Positions 35,849-44,977 of a DNA stretch of 64,000 nucleotides are shown piece by piece. The stretch's first letter is position 1. The number at the start of each line of letters is the position of its first letter. The stretch is from Pseudomonadota bacterium. Its GTDB lineage: Bacteria; Pseudomonadota; Alphaproteobacteria; Caulobacterales; Caulobacteraceae. The stretch covers positions 21,619-85,618 of the forward strand of contig JAEWDF010000080.1 in assembly GCA_023390245.1 (NCBI GenBank), given 5' to 3'. The notes beneath the pieces were generated by a model. The model ran no database searches. It saw only the letters and a list, made by a program, of their open reading frames with translations, and was not told the DNA's origin. Position numbers and translations under genes: made by a program.

Positions 35849-36835
35849 ATGTCCGCCCGCAAGCTTAAGGTCGTATTAACCAGACGCCTGCCCGACGCCG
35901 TCGAGACGCGGATGCGCGAGCTCTTCGACGCCGAGCTGAACCTGACCGACACGCCGATGGACCGGGCGGCCCTGGAGGCGGCCGTCCGGCGCGCCGATGT
36001 CCTGGTCCCCACCATCACCGACGCCGTCGACGCCGACCTGGTCGCGGCCGCCGGCGAACAGCTGAAGATGATCGCCAACTTCGGCGCCGGCGTGGACCAT
36101 ATCGACATCGAGGCCGCCGTCGGGCGCGGGATCATCGTCACCAACACCCCCGGCGTGCTGACCGAGGACACCGCCGACCTGGCCATGGCCCTGATCCTGG
36201 CCGTCAGCCGGCGCATGGTCGAAGGCGCCCAGGTGGTGGCCGAGGGCCGGTTCGAGGGCTGGGCCCCGACCTGGATGTGCGGCCGCAAGCTGTGGGGCAA
36301 GCGGCTGGGGATCGTCGGCATGGGCCGCATCGGCCAGGCCCTGGCCCGCCGCGCCCGGGCCTTCGGCCTGCAGGTCCACTATCACAACCGCAAGCCCGTC
36401 CCGGCCCTGGTCGAGGAGGAGCTCGGCGCCACCTACTGGGACGACCTGGACCAGATGCTGTCGCGCATGGACCTGATCTCGCTGAACTGTCCGGCGACGC
36501 GGGAGACGCACCATCTGATGGACGCGACGCGCCTGGCCCGGCTCCAGCCGCACGCCATCCTGGTCAACACCGCGCGCGGCGAACTGATCGACGAAGCGGC
36601 CCTGGCCCGGGCGGTCGAGCGGCGCGCCATCGCCGGCGCCGGCCTGGACGTGTTCGAGCAGGAGCCGGCCATCCACCCCGGCCTGCTGGGCCATCCCAAT
36701 GTCGTCCTCCTGCCCCACCTCGGCTCCGCCACCCTGGAGGCGCGCCAGGACATGGGCGACCGCGTCATCGCCAACATCCTGACCTTCCAGAACGGCCACC
36801 GCCCGCCCGACCGGGTCATCCCGGCGATGCTCTAA
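35849..36835 (+). CDS. D-isomer-specific 2-hydroxyacid dehydrogenase (glyoxylate/hydroxypyruvate reductase type)
   Basis: 328 aa. NAD(P)-binding GMGRIGQALA; the catalytic Arg lies in NTARGELID, the Glu in the FEQEP region, and the His in LLPHLGSAT. Reduces a 2-keto acid such as glyoxylate or hydroxypyruvate. Its stop overlaps that of the convergent moeB. A CtrA-like box overlaps codons 6-11. Confidence 0.9.
   Translation: MSARKLKVVLTRRLPDAVETRMRELFDAELNLTDTPMDRAALEAAVRRADVLVPTITDAVDADLVAAAGEQLKMIANFGAGVDHIDIEAAVGRGIIVTNTPGVLTEDTADLAMALILAVSRRMVEGAQVVAEGRFEGWAPTWMCGRKLWGKRLGIVGMGRIGQALARRARAFGLQVHYHNRKPVPALVEEELGATYWDDLDQMLSRMDLISLNCPATRETHHLMDATRLARLQPHAILVNTARGELIDEAALARAVERRAIAGAGLDVFEQEPAIHPGLLGHPNVVLLPHLGSATLEARQDMGDRVIANILTFQNGHRPPDRVIPAML
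35865..35881. promoter_or_regulatory. CtrA-like box (TTAA-N7-TTAACC)
   Basis: TTAA at 35865-35868, seven bases, TTAACC at 35876-35881. This matches the full consensus of the Caulobacterales cell-cycle regulator CtrA. It lies just inside the dehydrogenase and 81-97 bp upstream of the divergent SH3 gene. A single chance match is possible. Confidence 0.45.
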
Positions 36836-37566
36836 CCGCAGACCGGACAGTCCGGGTCCGCGGCGACGGCCACCGTGCGCGCCCGGCCGTTCAACCCGTC
36901 GTAGATCAGCAATCGGCCCTCCAGCGGCGCGCCCGCGCCCGTGATGACCTTGATCGCCTCCAGCGCGGCCATCGATCCGATCACACCGGCCAGGGCGCCC
37001 ACCACGCCCACGCGGGCGCAGGTCTCCGGATCGGTCGGCGCGTCCGGGACCAGGCAGCGATAGCACGGCCGGCCGGTGAACACGCCGACCTGCCCCCCCC
37101 AGCGCCCCAGGGCGCCCGACACCAGGGGCCGGCCGGCCGCGACGCAGGCGGCGGCGACCGCATGGCGCGTGGCGAAGTCGTCGGTCCCGTCCAGCACCAG
37201 GTCGAAGGCCGAAACGCGGGCCACGGCGTTCTCCGGCGTGATCCGCTCGGCGAACGGCTCGACCGCGACATGCGGGTTGAGCGCCGCCAGCCGCGCCGCG
37301 GCGGCCTTGACCTTGGCCCGGCCGATGTCGGCGGTATCGAACAGGACCTGACGCTGCAGGTTGGACAGGGCGACGACGTCGTCATCGACCAGACCCAGCG
37401 TCCCGACGCCCGCCGCCGCCAGGTACAGCGCCGCCGGCGCCCCGACGCCCCCGGCGCCGACGATCAGCACGCGCGCCCGCTTCAGCGCCTGCTGCCCCGG
37501 CCCGCCGATCTCGGACAGGACCAGGTGCCGCGCATAGCGTTCGACTTCGTCTTCGGTGAAGGACAT
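36832..37566 (-). CDS. moeB: MoeB/ThiF-type adenylyltransferase
   Basis: 244 aa from ATG 37566 (ATG 37575 possible). The nucleotide loop is GAGGVGAPAALYL; DGTDDFATR and two Cys pairs (CYRC, CPVC, zinc) follow. It adenylates the C-terminus of MoaD or ThiS-like sulfur carriers. No rhodanese domain. Which pathway it serves cannot be told from context. Confidence 0.85.
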   Translation of the reverse strand: MSFTEDEVERYARHLVLSEIGGPGQQALKRARVLIVGAGGVGAPAALYLAAAGVGTLGLVDDDVVALSNLQRQVLFDTADIGRAKVKAAAARLAALNPHVAVEPFAERITPENAVARVSAFDLVLDGTDDFATRHAVAAACVAAGRPLVSGALGRWGGQVGVFTGRPCYRCLVPDAPTDPETCARVGVVGALAGVIGSMAALEAIKVITGAGAPLEGRLLIYDGLNGRARTVAVAADPDCPVCG

Positions 37567-37610
37567 GCCCCTCATCTAGCGACGCCGGACCGGCGGCGCG
37601 AGGGCGCCAG

Positions 37611-38021
37611 TCAGGGCGCGACGGCCATGGAGCGCCCGGCGTCGACCAGCAGCCGCTCCGCGCGTCCCCCCGCGCCCGCGTCGTTCAGGCCGTCGGCCAG
37701 GAAGGCCTCGATGTCCCGCGTCGCCTCCAGGCGCGCCATCGCCCAGTCCGGAAACAGCCGCGCCTCCACCGGCCGATCGGCCAGGATGCGCAGGTTGCGG
37801 TGGCGGCGATCCGCCGCCAGGCGCGCCATCAGCCGATCCACGTCGACCCGCGCGCCCTCGACGACCTGGAGGAAACGGCCGCCATGGCGCAGCAGCACGC
37901 CGGTCAGGTGATCGCGCCGATTGTTCCGGTCCGATACGCCGATGATGTCGATGAGCGGCATGAGCCCGTCCGCCGCGGCGCCCTCGGCGTCGCTGACATA
38001 CACGATGCGAAACAGACTCAT
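37611..38021 (-). CDS. BLUF-domain blue-light sensor
   Basis: 136 aa, single BLUF domain that binds FAD. FRIVYVS gives Tyr8, DRNNRRDHLTGVLL gives Asn33/34, and RFLQVVEGA gives Gln52: the set needed for the light-driven hydrogen-bond switch. A Trp-Ala-Met (DWAM) segment near residue 100 matches the usual C-terminal strand. No output domain, so it would act through a partner. Confidence 0.9.
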   Translation of the reverse strand: MSLFRIVYVSDAEGAAADGLMPLIDIIGVSDRNNRRDHLTGVLLRHGGRFLQVVEGARVDVDRLMARLAADRRHRNLRILADRPVEARLFPDWAMARLEATRDIEAFLADGLNDAGAGGRAERLLVDAGRSMAVAP

Positions 38022-38127
38022 GGGAACTCTTGCACTGGGGAAACTCACTGAACCCTCGGTGAGGGATAGCCCGCCCTAGCAGGTTCGCGGTTAACAGAAG
38101 CCTTTGCCGGTTTTCCGGGGGCCGCCG

Positions 38128-38529
38128 TCAGGCCGCGTGTCGCGGCGCCTCGGCGCCCAGGATCCTCTCCAGCGTCTCGACCGGGATGTCGCTCAGCCGC
38201 CGGCCCCTCAGGGGGGTGTCGGCCGCCCCGCCGGGAACGACGCACAGCCGCGCCGGCTCCGTCAGGCGGCGCTGGGCCACCGGCCGGTCGGACAGGATCC
38301 GCAGGCCGGCGCGGCGCGGGTCCGACTTCAACCGCCCGATCAGCCGGTCCAGGTCGACGCGCGCGCCCTCGACCATCTGCACCGCCTCTCCCTCGTGGAT
38401 CAGCAGGGCGGCGGTGATCTCGTCGCGGCGGTTGTTGTGGTGGGCCGCGCCCAGGATTTCCGCGATCGCGGACATTGTCTGACCGGCGCCATCGATGATT
38501 TCACTCAGGATTACCGCTCGGTACAGCAA
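38128..38529 (-). CDS. BLUF-like protein lacking the photoactive Tyr
   Basis: 133 aa from a TTG at 38529 with GGAAAG 5 nt upstream. It aligns with the neighbouring BLUF protein over residues 1-95 and keeps Asn32/33 and Gln51, but the Tyr position is Ile7 (YRAVILS), and the Trp/Met strand is lost (RRLTEPARL). The gene looks intact, so this is a diverged paralogue, not a broken one. It may bind flavin without photochemistry, or act as a partner. Confidence 0.8.
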   Translation of the reverse strand: MLYRAVILSEIIDGAGQTMSAIAEILGAAHHNNRRDEITAALLIHEGEAVQMVEGARVDLDRLIGRLKSDPRRAGLRILSDRPVAQRRLTEPARLCVVPGGAADTPLRGRRLSDIPVETLERILGAEAPRHAA

Positions 38530-38663
38530 TTTTCTTTCCAGTGAGACCGTTTACATAGGCTTTTAACTACGCCATTTAACGATAACAATGGTATAAATAT
38601 GACTTCCGACGACGCGAGGTCGACGCCCTTGATGCGCCTTCCTCCCCGGGCCATCTGGGCGGG

Positions 38664-39236
38664 ATGACCCAGAACCCGACATCCCAGGCCTCCGCCTTTC
38701 CCGGCTGGCATGGCACCACCATCCTGGCGGTGCGCCGGAACGGCCGCACCGTCATCGCCGGCGACGGCCAGGTCTCTATGGGGCCGACCATCGTCAAGGG
38801 CGCGGCGCGCAAGGTGCGCACCCTGGCCGGAGGCAAGGTGCTGGCCGGCTTCGCCGGCGCCACGGCCGACGCCTTCACCCTGATCGAGCGCCTGGAGGCC
38901 AAGCTGGAGCAGTATCCCGACCAGCTGGCGCGCGCCTGCGTCGACCTGGCCAAGGACTGGCGCACCGACCGCTACCTGCGCCGGCTGGAGGCCATGCTGC
39001 TGGTGGCGGACAAGGCGTCGATCTTCACCGTCACCGGTGTCGGCGACGTGCTGGAGCCGGAACACGGCGTCGCCGCCGTCGGCTCGGGCGGCAACTTCGC
39101 CCTGTCGGCCGCCCGCGCCCTGATCGAGGAGACCGACCTGGACGCCGAACAGATCGCCCGCAAGGCCATGAAGATCGCCGCCGACGTCTGCGTCTACACC
39201 AACGGCAACCTGACGGTGGAGACGCTTGAAGTTTAA
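38664..39236 (+). CDS. hslV: ATP-dependent protease subunit
   Basis: 190 aa. After a 17-residue propeptide, Thr18 in HGTTILAVR becomes the N-terminal nucleophile. AGDGQVSMG and GSGGNFALSAA are family motifs. HslV makes the double hexamer chamber that works with the HslU ATPase; hslU is not next to it. The upstream gap is AT-rich and divergent with the BLUF-like gene. Confidence 0.95.
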   Translation: MTQNPTSQASAFPGWHGTTILAVRRNGRTVIAGDGQVSMGPTIVKGAARKVRTLAGGKVLAGFAGATADAFTLIERLEAKLEQYPDQLARACVDLAKDWRTDRYLRRLEAMLLVADKASIFTVTGVGDVLEPEHGVAAVGSGGNFALSAARALIEETDLDAEQIARKAMKIAADVCVYTNGNLTVETLEV

Positions 39237-39351
39237 GCCTTGCTGCGGCGGGCGTCCCGCGCCGCCGCTGGGATGGTCTGAGTCGTATGGAGGCTCATCA
39301 GCGTCTAGGCTGGAGGAGGCGTCGGCGGGCGCATGAAGATCGGGGAGCGCC

Positions 39352-40803
39352 ATGAGCGGATCGAGGCATTTGGCGTTGGCCATGGCGGTTCTGTCCATCG
39401 GCTTGGCGTCTTCAGTCCTGGCGCAGGCGCCCTCATCCGGCGACCTGATCCGCATCGCGCGGATCGAGCACCACTTGCCGCCCGCCGTCGTGGTCCCGGG
39501 AGTGGAGACGCCGGGCCGAACCCTTGCGGCGGCCATGACCGACGCCGGCGTCCCCGGCCTAAGCATGGCCGTTATCCGCAACGGCCGTATCGCCTGGACC
39601 CGGCAATACGGGGTCGCGCGGACGGACGGCGAGCCGGTCGGCCCACATACCCGCTTCCAGGCCGGATCGATCAGCAAGTCAATCACGGCGCTGGGCGCCA
39701 TGGCTGCGGTCGGCAGCGGCGACCTGTCGCTGGACGAAGATGTGAACGCCAGGCTGAAAAGCTGGCGGCTGCCGATCGAGGACGCTGCGGTCGGCGCGCC
39801 GGTGACGCTGGCCGCCCTGCTGTCTCACACCGCTGGCGTGACGGTTCACGGATTCCCCGGCTATCGCCAGGATGAGACGATCCCCACGCTCCGGCAGGTG
39901 CTGGAAGGGACGCCTCCCTCCAATACAGCGGCCGTACGTGCGACCACGAGGCCAGGCGAGGCCTGGCTTTATTCGGGTGGCGGTTATGAAGTGATCCAAC
40001 AACTGGTCGAGGACGTCACTGGCGCGGCGTTTGAGGTCTGGATGGCGCGACAGGTGTTCATTCCTCTGGGAATGACGAACAGCGGTTACGAGCAGCGGGT
40101 AAGGCTGGACGATCACGCCATGGCCCACGATGCACGCGGCCATGTGGTCGAGGCCGGCCCCTACATCTATCCCGAGCAGGCCGCTGCGGGGCTATGGACG
40201 ACGCCGGAGGATCTGGCGGTGGCCCTGATTGCGGTGCAGCGCGCCCTATCGGGCGAGAAAGGCGAGGCGGCGCAGGCGTTGGCGCAGAGGATGCTGGCGG
40301 AGGTCAAGCCTGGCCGCGCCCTCGGGTTCGATGTCGGCGGCGAGACAGGTGGGCGATGGTTCAGCAAGAGCGGCGACACCGAGGGCTTTGGCGCCTTCGC
40401 GGTCGCCTTCGAAAGCGGCGACGGGGCTGTGGTGATGGCCAACGGCGCCAATGGTGCGTCCTTGGCCCAGGACGTGGTGCGCAGCATCGCTTCGGCCTAC
40501 GGCTGGGACGCCTTCCAGCCGCGCGAGCGCTCTGTCACATCCCTGACCCCCGAACAGGCGGCGCGACTCGAAGGGCGTTACCGCTACGGTGAATGGGGTG
40601 AGTTCAGACTGCAGGTAATGAACGGCCGGTTGATGCTGTCATCGCCGGGCGAGAATCCCGAGCCGGCCTATGCCGCATCGCCCGACGAGGTGTTTGGATT
40701 GAGCCAGGATGCATCTTTCGTCTTCGACCCGGACAGCGCCAGGGCTCAGGGCGGCCATATACAGTTTGGGGCCAGCCGACTGCCGTTCAGCAGGATCGAT
40801 TAA
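39352..40803 (+). CDS. Exported serine hydrolase of the beta-lactamase/D-aminopeptidase family
   Basis: 483 aa. A signal peptide ends LASSVLAQ. The SxxK site is SISK (in FQAGSISKSITALG) and the Tyr site is YSGG. The layout is that of class C-like serine hydrolases (esterases, DD-peptidases). A C-terminal beta-rich domain follows. Periplasmic; substrate unknown. Confidence 0.85.
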   Translation: MSGSRHLALAMAVLSIGLASSVLAQAPSSGDLIRIARIEHHLPPAVVVPGVETPGRTLAAAMTDAGVPGLSMAVIRNGRIAWTRQYGVARTDGEPVGPHTRFQAGSISKSITALGAMAAVGSGDLSLDEDVNARLKSWRLPIEDAAVGAPVTLAALLSHTAGVTVHGFPGYRQDETIPTLRQVLEGTPPSNTAAVRATTRPGEAWLYSGGGYEVIQQLVEDVTGAAFEVWMARQVFIPLGMTNSGYEQRVRLDDHAMAHDARGHVVEAGPYIYPEQAAAGLWTTPEDLAVALIAVQRALSGEKGEAAQALAQRMLAEVKPGRALGFDVGGETGGRWFSKSGDTEGFGAFAVAFESGDGAVVMANGANGASLAQDVVRSIASAYGWDAFQPRERSVTSLTPEQAARLEGRYRYGEWGEFRLQVMNGRLMLSSPGENPEPAYAASPDEVFGLSQDASFVFDPDSARAQGGHIQFGASRLPFSRID

Positions 40804-40849
40804 GGTCGGTCGAGTTGCGAGCGCCCCGTCCTTGGCTTAATCGCCCGCC

Positions 40850-42340
40850 ATGAGCATCGACGGCCCCATTCGCCCCCTCGCCCGCAATCCGCGCGGTTTC
40901 GCCGACAAGCGCGGGCGCGACCTGACCGCAGAGCGGCGGATCGTGCGCCAGGTGTCGGAGGTCTATGAGCGCTGGGGCTTCGAGCCGCTGGAGACGCCGG
41001 CCTTCGAATACGCCGACGCGCTTGGCAAGTTCCTGCCCGACGCCGACCGCCCCAACGAAGGCGTCTTCGCGCTCCAGGACGACGCCGGGTCGGACGAGCC
41101 GGGCGACTGGATGGCGCTGCGCTACGACCACACCGCGCCTCTGGCCCGGTTCGCGGCCCAGACATGGGAGACCCTGCCCAAGCCGTTCCGCCGCTACGCC
41201 TACGGCCCGGTGTGGCGGAACGAGAAGCCCGGCCCCGGCCGCTTTCGCGAATTCTGGCAGTGCGACGCCGACACCGTCGGCTCCGACCGGCCCGAGGCCG
41301 ACGCCGAGATCATCGCCATGGCCTGCGAAGGCCTCCGCGCCGCGGGGCTGGTGCAGGGCCAGGCGCAGATCCGCGTGTCGAATCGCAAGCTGTTCGACGG
41401 CCTATTCGACGCCGGCGGCGTGACCGAGGCGGGCCAGCGGCTGACGGCTCTGCGCGCCATCGACAAGTTCGACCGCCTGGGCTGGGAGGGCGTGCAGGCC
41501 CTGCTGGGCGAGGGGCGGCTGGACGAGTCCGGCGACTACACCAAGGGCGCGAACCTGCCCGCCAGGGTCACGGCCGCCATCGAGGCCTTCCTGGCCTCGG
41601 CCAATACGCCCGGCCTTAGCCGCGCCGAGACGCTGCAGGCCGTCGCTCGCTCGGGCGACCTAGGCGCGGCGGGCGAGGCGGCGCTGACGGAGCTGGCCGC
41701 CATCGACCGGGCCCTGAACGCCATGTCGGTGGGCCAGGCGGCCGTGACGTTCGACCCGACCATCGTGCGCGGCCTGGAATACTACACCGGCGCGGTGTTC
41801 GAGGCCGAGCTGCTGCTGGAGACCGCCGACGACAAGGGCCGCCCGGTCCGCTTCGGCTCGATCGGCGGCGGCGGCCGTTACGACGACCTGGTCGCCCGGT
41901 TCACCGGGGCCAGCACCCCCGCGACCGGCTTCTCCTTCGGCGTGTCGCGCCTGGCCTCGGCCCTGCGCGCCGCCGGACGCGGGGCCGAGGACGCGGTGCG
42001 CGGCCCGGTCGTGGTCATCGTCTTCTCCGAGGACGACATGGCGCACTATCTGTCGGCCGTCGCCGAGCTGCGCGCCGCCGGGATCGCCGCCGAGCTCTAC
42101 CTGGGCCGCGCGGGCATGAAGGCCCAGATGAAATACGCCGACCGGCGCGGCGCCCCCGCCGCCGTCATCCTGGGCGGGGACGAGATCGCCGCCGGCGAGG
42201 TCACCATCAAGGATCTGGACGCCGGCCGCGCCGCCGCCGCTGGCATCGCCGATAACGAAGCGTGGAAGGCGGAGCGCCCGGGCCAGGTCAAGCTGCCCCG
42301 CGACCAGCTGGTTTCCGCCATACGCCGCATTATCGAATAA
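40850..42340 (+). CDS. hisS: Histidyl-tRNA synthetase
   Basis: 496 aa class II synthetase. LRYDHTAPLARF and RRYAYGPVWRNEKPGPGRFREFWQ are motif 2 and the nearby histidine loop. VRGLEYYTG is the HisA motif, and GGRYDDL is also present. A C-terminal anticodon-binding domain closes the protein. Confidence 0.96.
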   Translation: MSIDGPIRPLARNPRGFADKRGRDLTAERRIVRQVSEVYERWGFEPLETPAFEYADALGKFLPDADRPNEGVFALQDDAGSDEPGDWMALRYDHTAPLARFAAQTWETLPKPFRRYAYGPVWRNEKPGPGRFREFWQCDADTVGSDRPEADAEIIAMACEGLRAAGLVQGQAQIRVSNRKLFDGLFDAGGVTEAGQRLTALRAIDKFDRLGWEGVQALLGEGRLDESGDYTKGANLPARVTAAIEAFLASANTPGLSRAETLQAVARSGDLGAAGEAALTELAAIDRALNAMSVGQAAVTFDPTIVRGLEYYTGAVFEAELLLETADDKGRPVRFGSIGGGGRYDDLVARFTGASTPATGFSFGVSRLASALRAAGRGAEDAVRGPVVVIVFSEDDMAHYLSAVAELRAAGIAAELYLGRAGMKAQMKYADRRGAPAAVILGGDEIAAGEVTIKDLDAGRAAAAGIADNEAWKAERPGQVKLPRDQLVSAIRRIIE

Positions 42341-42452
42341 CCTTCGATAAAATCAGGGGCCCAGGATCGGTTATCAGCGATAAGTCGAAGAAAGTTCGAT
42401 TCACGCCGAAATGCGCGTTGACGGCGGCGGCCTTATGGCGTCATTTGGTCTC

Positions 42453-42569
42453 ACTCGAGAGCGAGCGCTGCGAAGCGCACAGTTCTTGAAGGCGTTTCGG
42501 GGAGGAAACGTCGGCTCGAAAAGAGCCCGAAGAAGCCCGCTGCGATGTATCCCCCGCAGCGGGCTTTTT
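42453..42569 (+). ncRNA. Candidate structured small RNA between hisS and the M13 peptidase gene
   Basis: Five consecutive stems: 42454-42465 (CTCG/CGAG), 42465-42478 (5 bp, GCGA loop), 42493-42510 (6 bp, loop GGGGAG), 42513-42527 (5 bp) and a 12-bp terminator stem 42533-42566 with TTTTT. TTGACG at 42418 plus 17 nt suggests a start near 42453, though the -10 (TCATTT) is weak. No credible ORF. It could instead be the hisS 3' end. Confidence 0.45.
42533..42569 (+). terminator. Strong intrinsic terminator
   Basis: 12-bp perfect stem (42533-42544 with 42555-42566), loop of 10 nt, T-run 42565-42569. Ends hisS or the candidate small RNA. Confidence 0.9.
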
Positions 42570-42651
42570 CATGCCTGAAGTCCGAAAATACTGAAGTGAT
42601 TGGGGGGCTTCGCCGGTGTCGAGCGCCTATCCGCGCCGCGCCGCGCCCACG

Positions 42652-42680
42652 AAAAAGGCCGGGGCGAACCCCAGCCTTTT
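42652..42680 (-). terminator. Intrinsic terminator of the M13 peptidase gene
   Basis: On the minus strand, a stem of about 10 bp (one G-T pair) with a TTCG loop and then TTTTT, 24 nt after the stop at 42704. The T-run on the plus side (42677-42680) may make it work both ways. Confidence 0.85.
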
Positions 42681-42703
42681 CCGATTCTCGAAGAAGTTTC
42701 GCC

Positions 42704-44824
42704 TTACCAGATGCGAACCCGCTCCTCCGGCGCGACATAGTATTTGTCCCCCGGCTGGACGCCGAACGCCTCGTACCAGGCGTCGACATTGCGCAGCGGG
42801 CCGATGACGCGGAACTGCGCCGGCGAGTGCGGGTCCGTCGCCACCTGCTGCTTCAGCGCCTCGTCGCGATACTTCGACGCCCAGACCTGGGCCCAGCCGT
42901 AGAAGAAGCGCTGGTCGCCGGTCGTGCCGTCCAGCTCCGGCGCCGCCTGGCCGTTCAGCGACAGGTGATAGGCCTCCAGGCCCACGGCCACGCCCGAGGC
43001 GTCGCCGATGTTCTCGCCCATCGTCAGGCCGCCCTGCACGTGATAGCCGGGCAGGACCTCGTACTGGTCGTACTGGGCGCCCAGCCGCGTGGTCAGGGCC
43101 TCAAAATTGGCCTTGTCCTCGGCCGTCCACCAGTTGCGCAGCACGCCGTCGCCGTCGGACTTGGAGCCCTGGTCGTCGAAGCCGTGGCCGATCTCGTGGC
43201 CGATCACGCCGCCGATGCCGCCATAGTTGACCGCCGGGTCCGCGTCCGGGTCGAAGAAGGGCGCCTGCAGGATGGCGGCCGGGAAGACGATCTCGTTGTT
43301 GGCGGAGTTGTAGTAGGCGTTGACCGTCTGTGGGGTCATACCCCACTCGGTCTTGTCGACCGGGTCGTTCAGGCGCGACAAGTCGTACTCCCATTCGAAC
43401 ACGCCCTTGCGCGACGCGTTGCCGACCAGGTCGTCGGCGCGGACCTCCAGGCCCGAATAATCGCGCCACTTGTCGGGATAGCCGATCTTGACGGTGAATT
43501 TGCGCAGCTTCTCCTGCGCCGCCGCCTTGGTCTCGTCGCCCATCCAGCTCAGGCCGTCGATGCGATGCGACAGGGCCGTGCGCAGGTTGGCGACCAGCTG
43601 CTCCATCTTGGCCTTGGACTCGGCCGGGAAGTATTCGGCGACGTAGAGTCGGCCCGTCGCCTCGCCCAGCAGGTTCTCGGCGAAGGAGATGGCGCGCTTC
43701 TCGCGCGTGCGCTGCTCCGGCTGGCCCGACAGGTCGCGCGACCGGAACTCCCACTGGGCGTCCGAGAAGCGCTTGGACAGATAGGGCGCCATGTCGTCGG
43801 CGGTGTGGAAGGCCTCCCACGCCTGCAGCAGCTGAACCGGCGTCTCCGCATAGATGGCGGCGATCTTCGGCATGGCCGTGTCCTGGCGCACGATCAGGCG
43901 CGGCACGCCGCCCAGTTCGGCCGCGTCGTAATAGGCCTGCCAGGCGAAGCCCGGCGCCTCGGACGCCAGCTGGGCGACGGTGTATTCGTTGTAGGTCTCG
44001 TCGCGGTTGCGGTTCTGGATCGGGGTCCAGTGCGCCTCGGCGATCCGGGTCTCCATGGCCACGATGGCGGCGGCGGTGTCGGCGGGGTTCTCCCAGCCGA
44101 TCATCTCCAGCATCCGGGCGACATAGGCCTGGTACTTCTCTTTCTTGTCGGCGTAGCGCGCGTCCAGATAATAGTCGCGGTTCGGCAGGCCGATGCCCGA
44201 CTGGCCGGTCGAGACGACGTAGCGGGTCGGCTGCTTGGCGTCGATGGTGATGCCGGTGCCGAAGAAGGAGCCGCCGAAGCGGCCGATGGTCCCGCCCATG
44301 TAGGCGGCCAGCTTGTCATGGCTGTCGGCCGCGCGGATGGCCGTCAGATAGGGCTGGAGCGGCTGGGCGTCCAGCTGCTCGATGCGCGCCTCGTCCATAT
44401 AGGCGCGGTAGGCGTCGGCGATCTTGGCCTCGTCCGAACCCGGCGCCAGGTCGCTGCGCCCCGCCAGACCCGTGACCAGCTCCTTCATGCGGTTGTCCGA
44501 CAGTTCGCGCAGCAGGGCGAATGAGCCGTAGCTGGTGCGGTCGGACGGAATCTCGATCCGGTCCACCGCCGCGCCGTTGGCGTAGCGGAAGAAGTCGTCG
44601 CCCGGCTTGATGGCGGCGTCGCGCCCGGCCAGGTCGAAGCCCCAGGTCCCGTACTTCGGCGCCTCGACGCCCTGCCAGCCGGCGGCGCTTTCCTGGCCCG
44701 AGAACAGCGACACGACGGTGCAGCCTTCGTCCAGGCAGGCGTGGTCGTGGCCGACATCCTGCGCCATGGCCGCGGCCGGCAGCAGCAGGGCGCCGACGGC
44801 GGCGCCGATAAGCAGACGTTTCAT
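42704..44824 (-). CDS. M13-family metallopeptidase (neprilysin/PepO-like)
   Basis: 706 aa with a signal peptide ending AAAMAQ. Zinc motif HEIGH near residue 543 (in GHEIGHGFDDQGSK) and ENIGD with the third ligand. NAYYNSANNEIVFPAAILQ is another family motif. Periplasmic peptidase for short peptides. No promoter stands out in 44825-44977. Confidence 0.93.
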   Translation of the reverse strand: MKRLLIGAAVGALLLPAAAMAQDVGHDHACLDEGCTVVSLFSGQESAAGWQGVEAPKYGTWGFDLAGRDAAIKPGDDFFRYANGAAVDRIEIPSDRTSYGSFALLRELSDNRMKELVTGLAGRSDLAPGSDEAKIADAYRAYMDEARIEQLDAQPLQPYLTAIRAADSHDKLAAYMGGTIGRFGGSFFGTGITIDAKQPTRYVVSTGQSGIGLPNRDYYLDARYADKKEKYQAYVARMLEMIGWENPADTAAAIVAMETRIAEAHWTPIQNRNRDETYNEYTVAQLASEAPGFAWQAYYDAAELGGVPRLIVRQDTAMPKIAAIYAETPVQLLQAWEAFHTADDMAPYLSKRFSDAQWEFRSRDLSGQPEQRTREKRAISFAENLLGEATGRLYVAEYFPAESKAKMEQLVANLRTALSHRIDGLSWMGDETKAAAQEKLRKFTVKIGYPDKWRDYSGLEVRADDLVGNASRKGVFEWEYDLSRLNDPVDKTEWGMTPQTVNAYYNSANNEIVFPAAILQAPFFDPDADPAVNYGGIGGVIGHEIGHGFDDQGSKSDGDGVLRNWWTAEDKANFEALTTRLGAQYDQYEVLPGYHVQGGLTMGENIGDASGVAVGLEAYHLSLNGQAAPELDGTTGDQRFFYGWAQVWASKYRDEALKQQVATDPHSPAQFRVIGPLRNVDAWYEAFGVQPGDKYYVAPEERVRIW

Positions 44825-44977
44825 TCACTCACTCCTGAGGCCGCCCCCACGGCGGTTTCGGCGCGACCCTAGTCGGGGTCGGGGGGGTGTCGCCTTAAAA
44901 AAAATTCATGAAACGGCCGCGACATCTCGCCACGCGCGACGATCCGCGCTCTGTTACGGTCTTCGGACGGAGGACGA

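Noticed and set aside
35785..36330. Upstream extension of the SH3 gene
   Set aside because: Would overlap the dehydrogenase on the other strand and place the signal peptide in the middle of the protein.
38560..38582. TTAA...TTAAC upstream of hslV as a CtrA box
   Set aside because: The spacing is 9 rather than 7 bases.
42453..42569. 6S RNA or SRP RNA identity for the hairpin region
   Set aside because: No long single hairpin with a central bubble (6S) and no GGAAG/GCAGCC SRP core; kept only as an unnamed candidate.
42545..44524. Long plus-strand frame over the peptidase terminator and gene
   Set aside because: Runs through two terminators and is antisense to an M13 peptidase with an intact HEIGH site.
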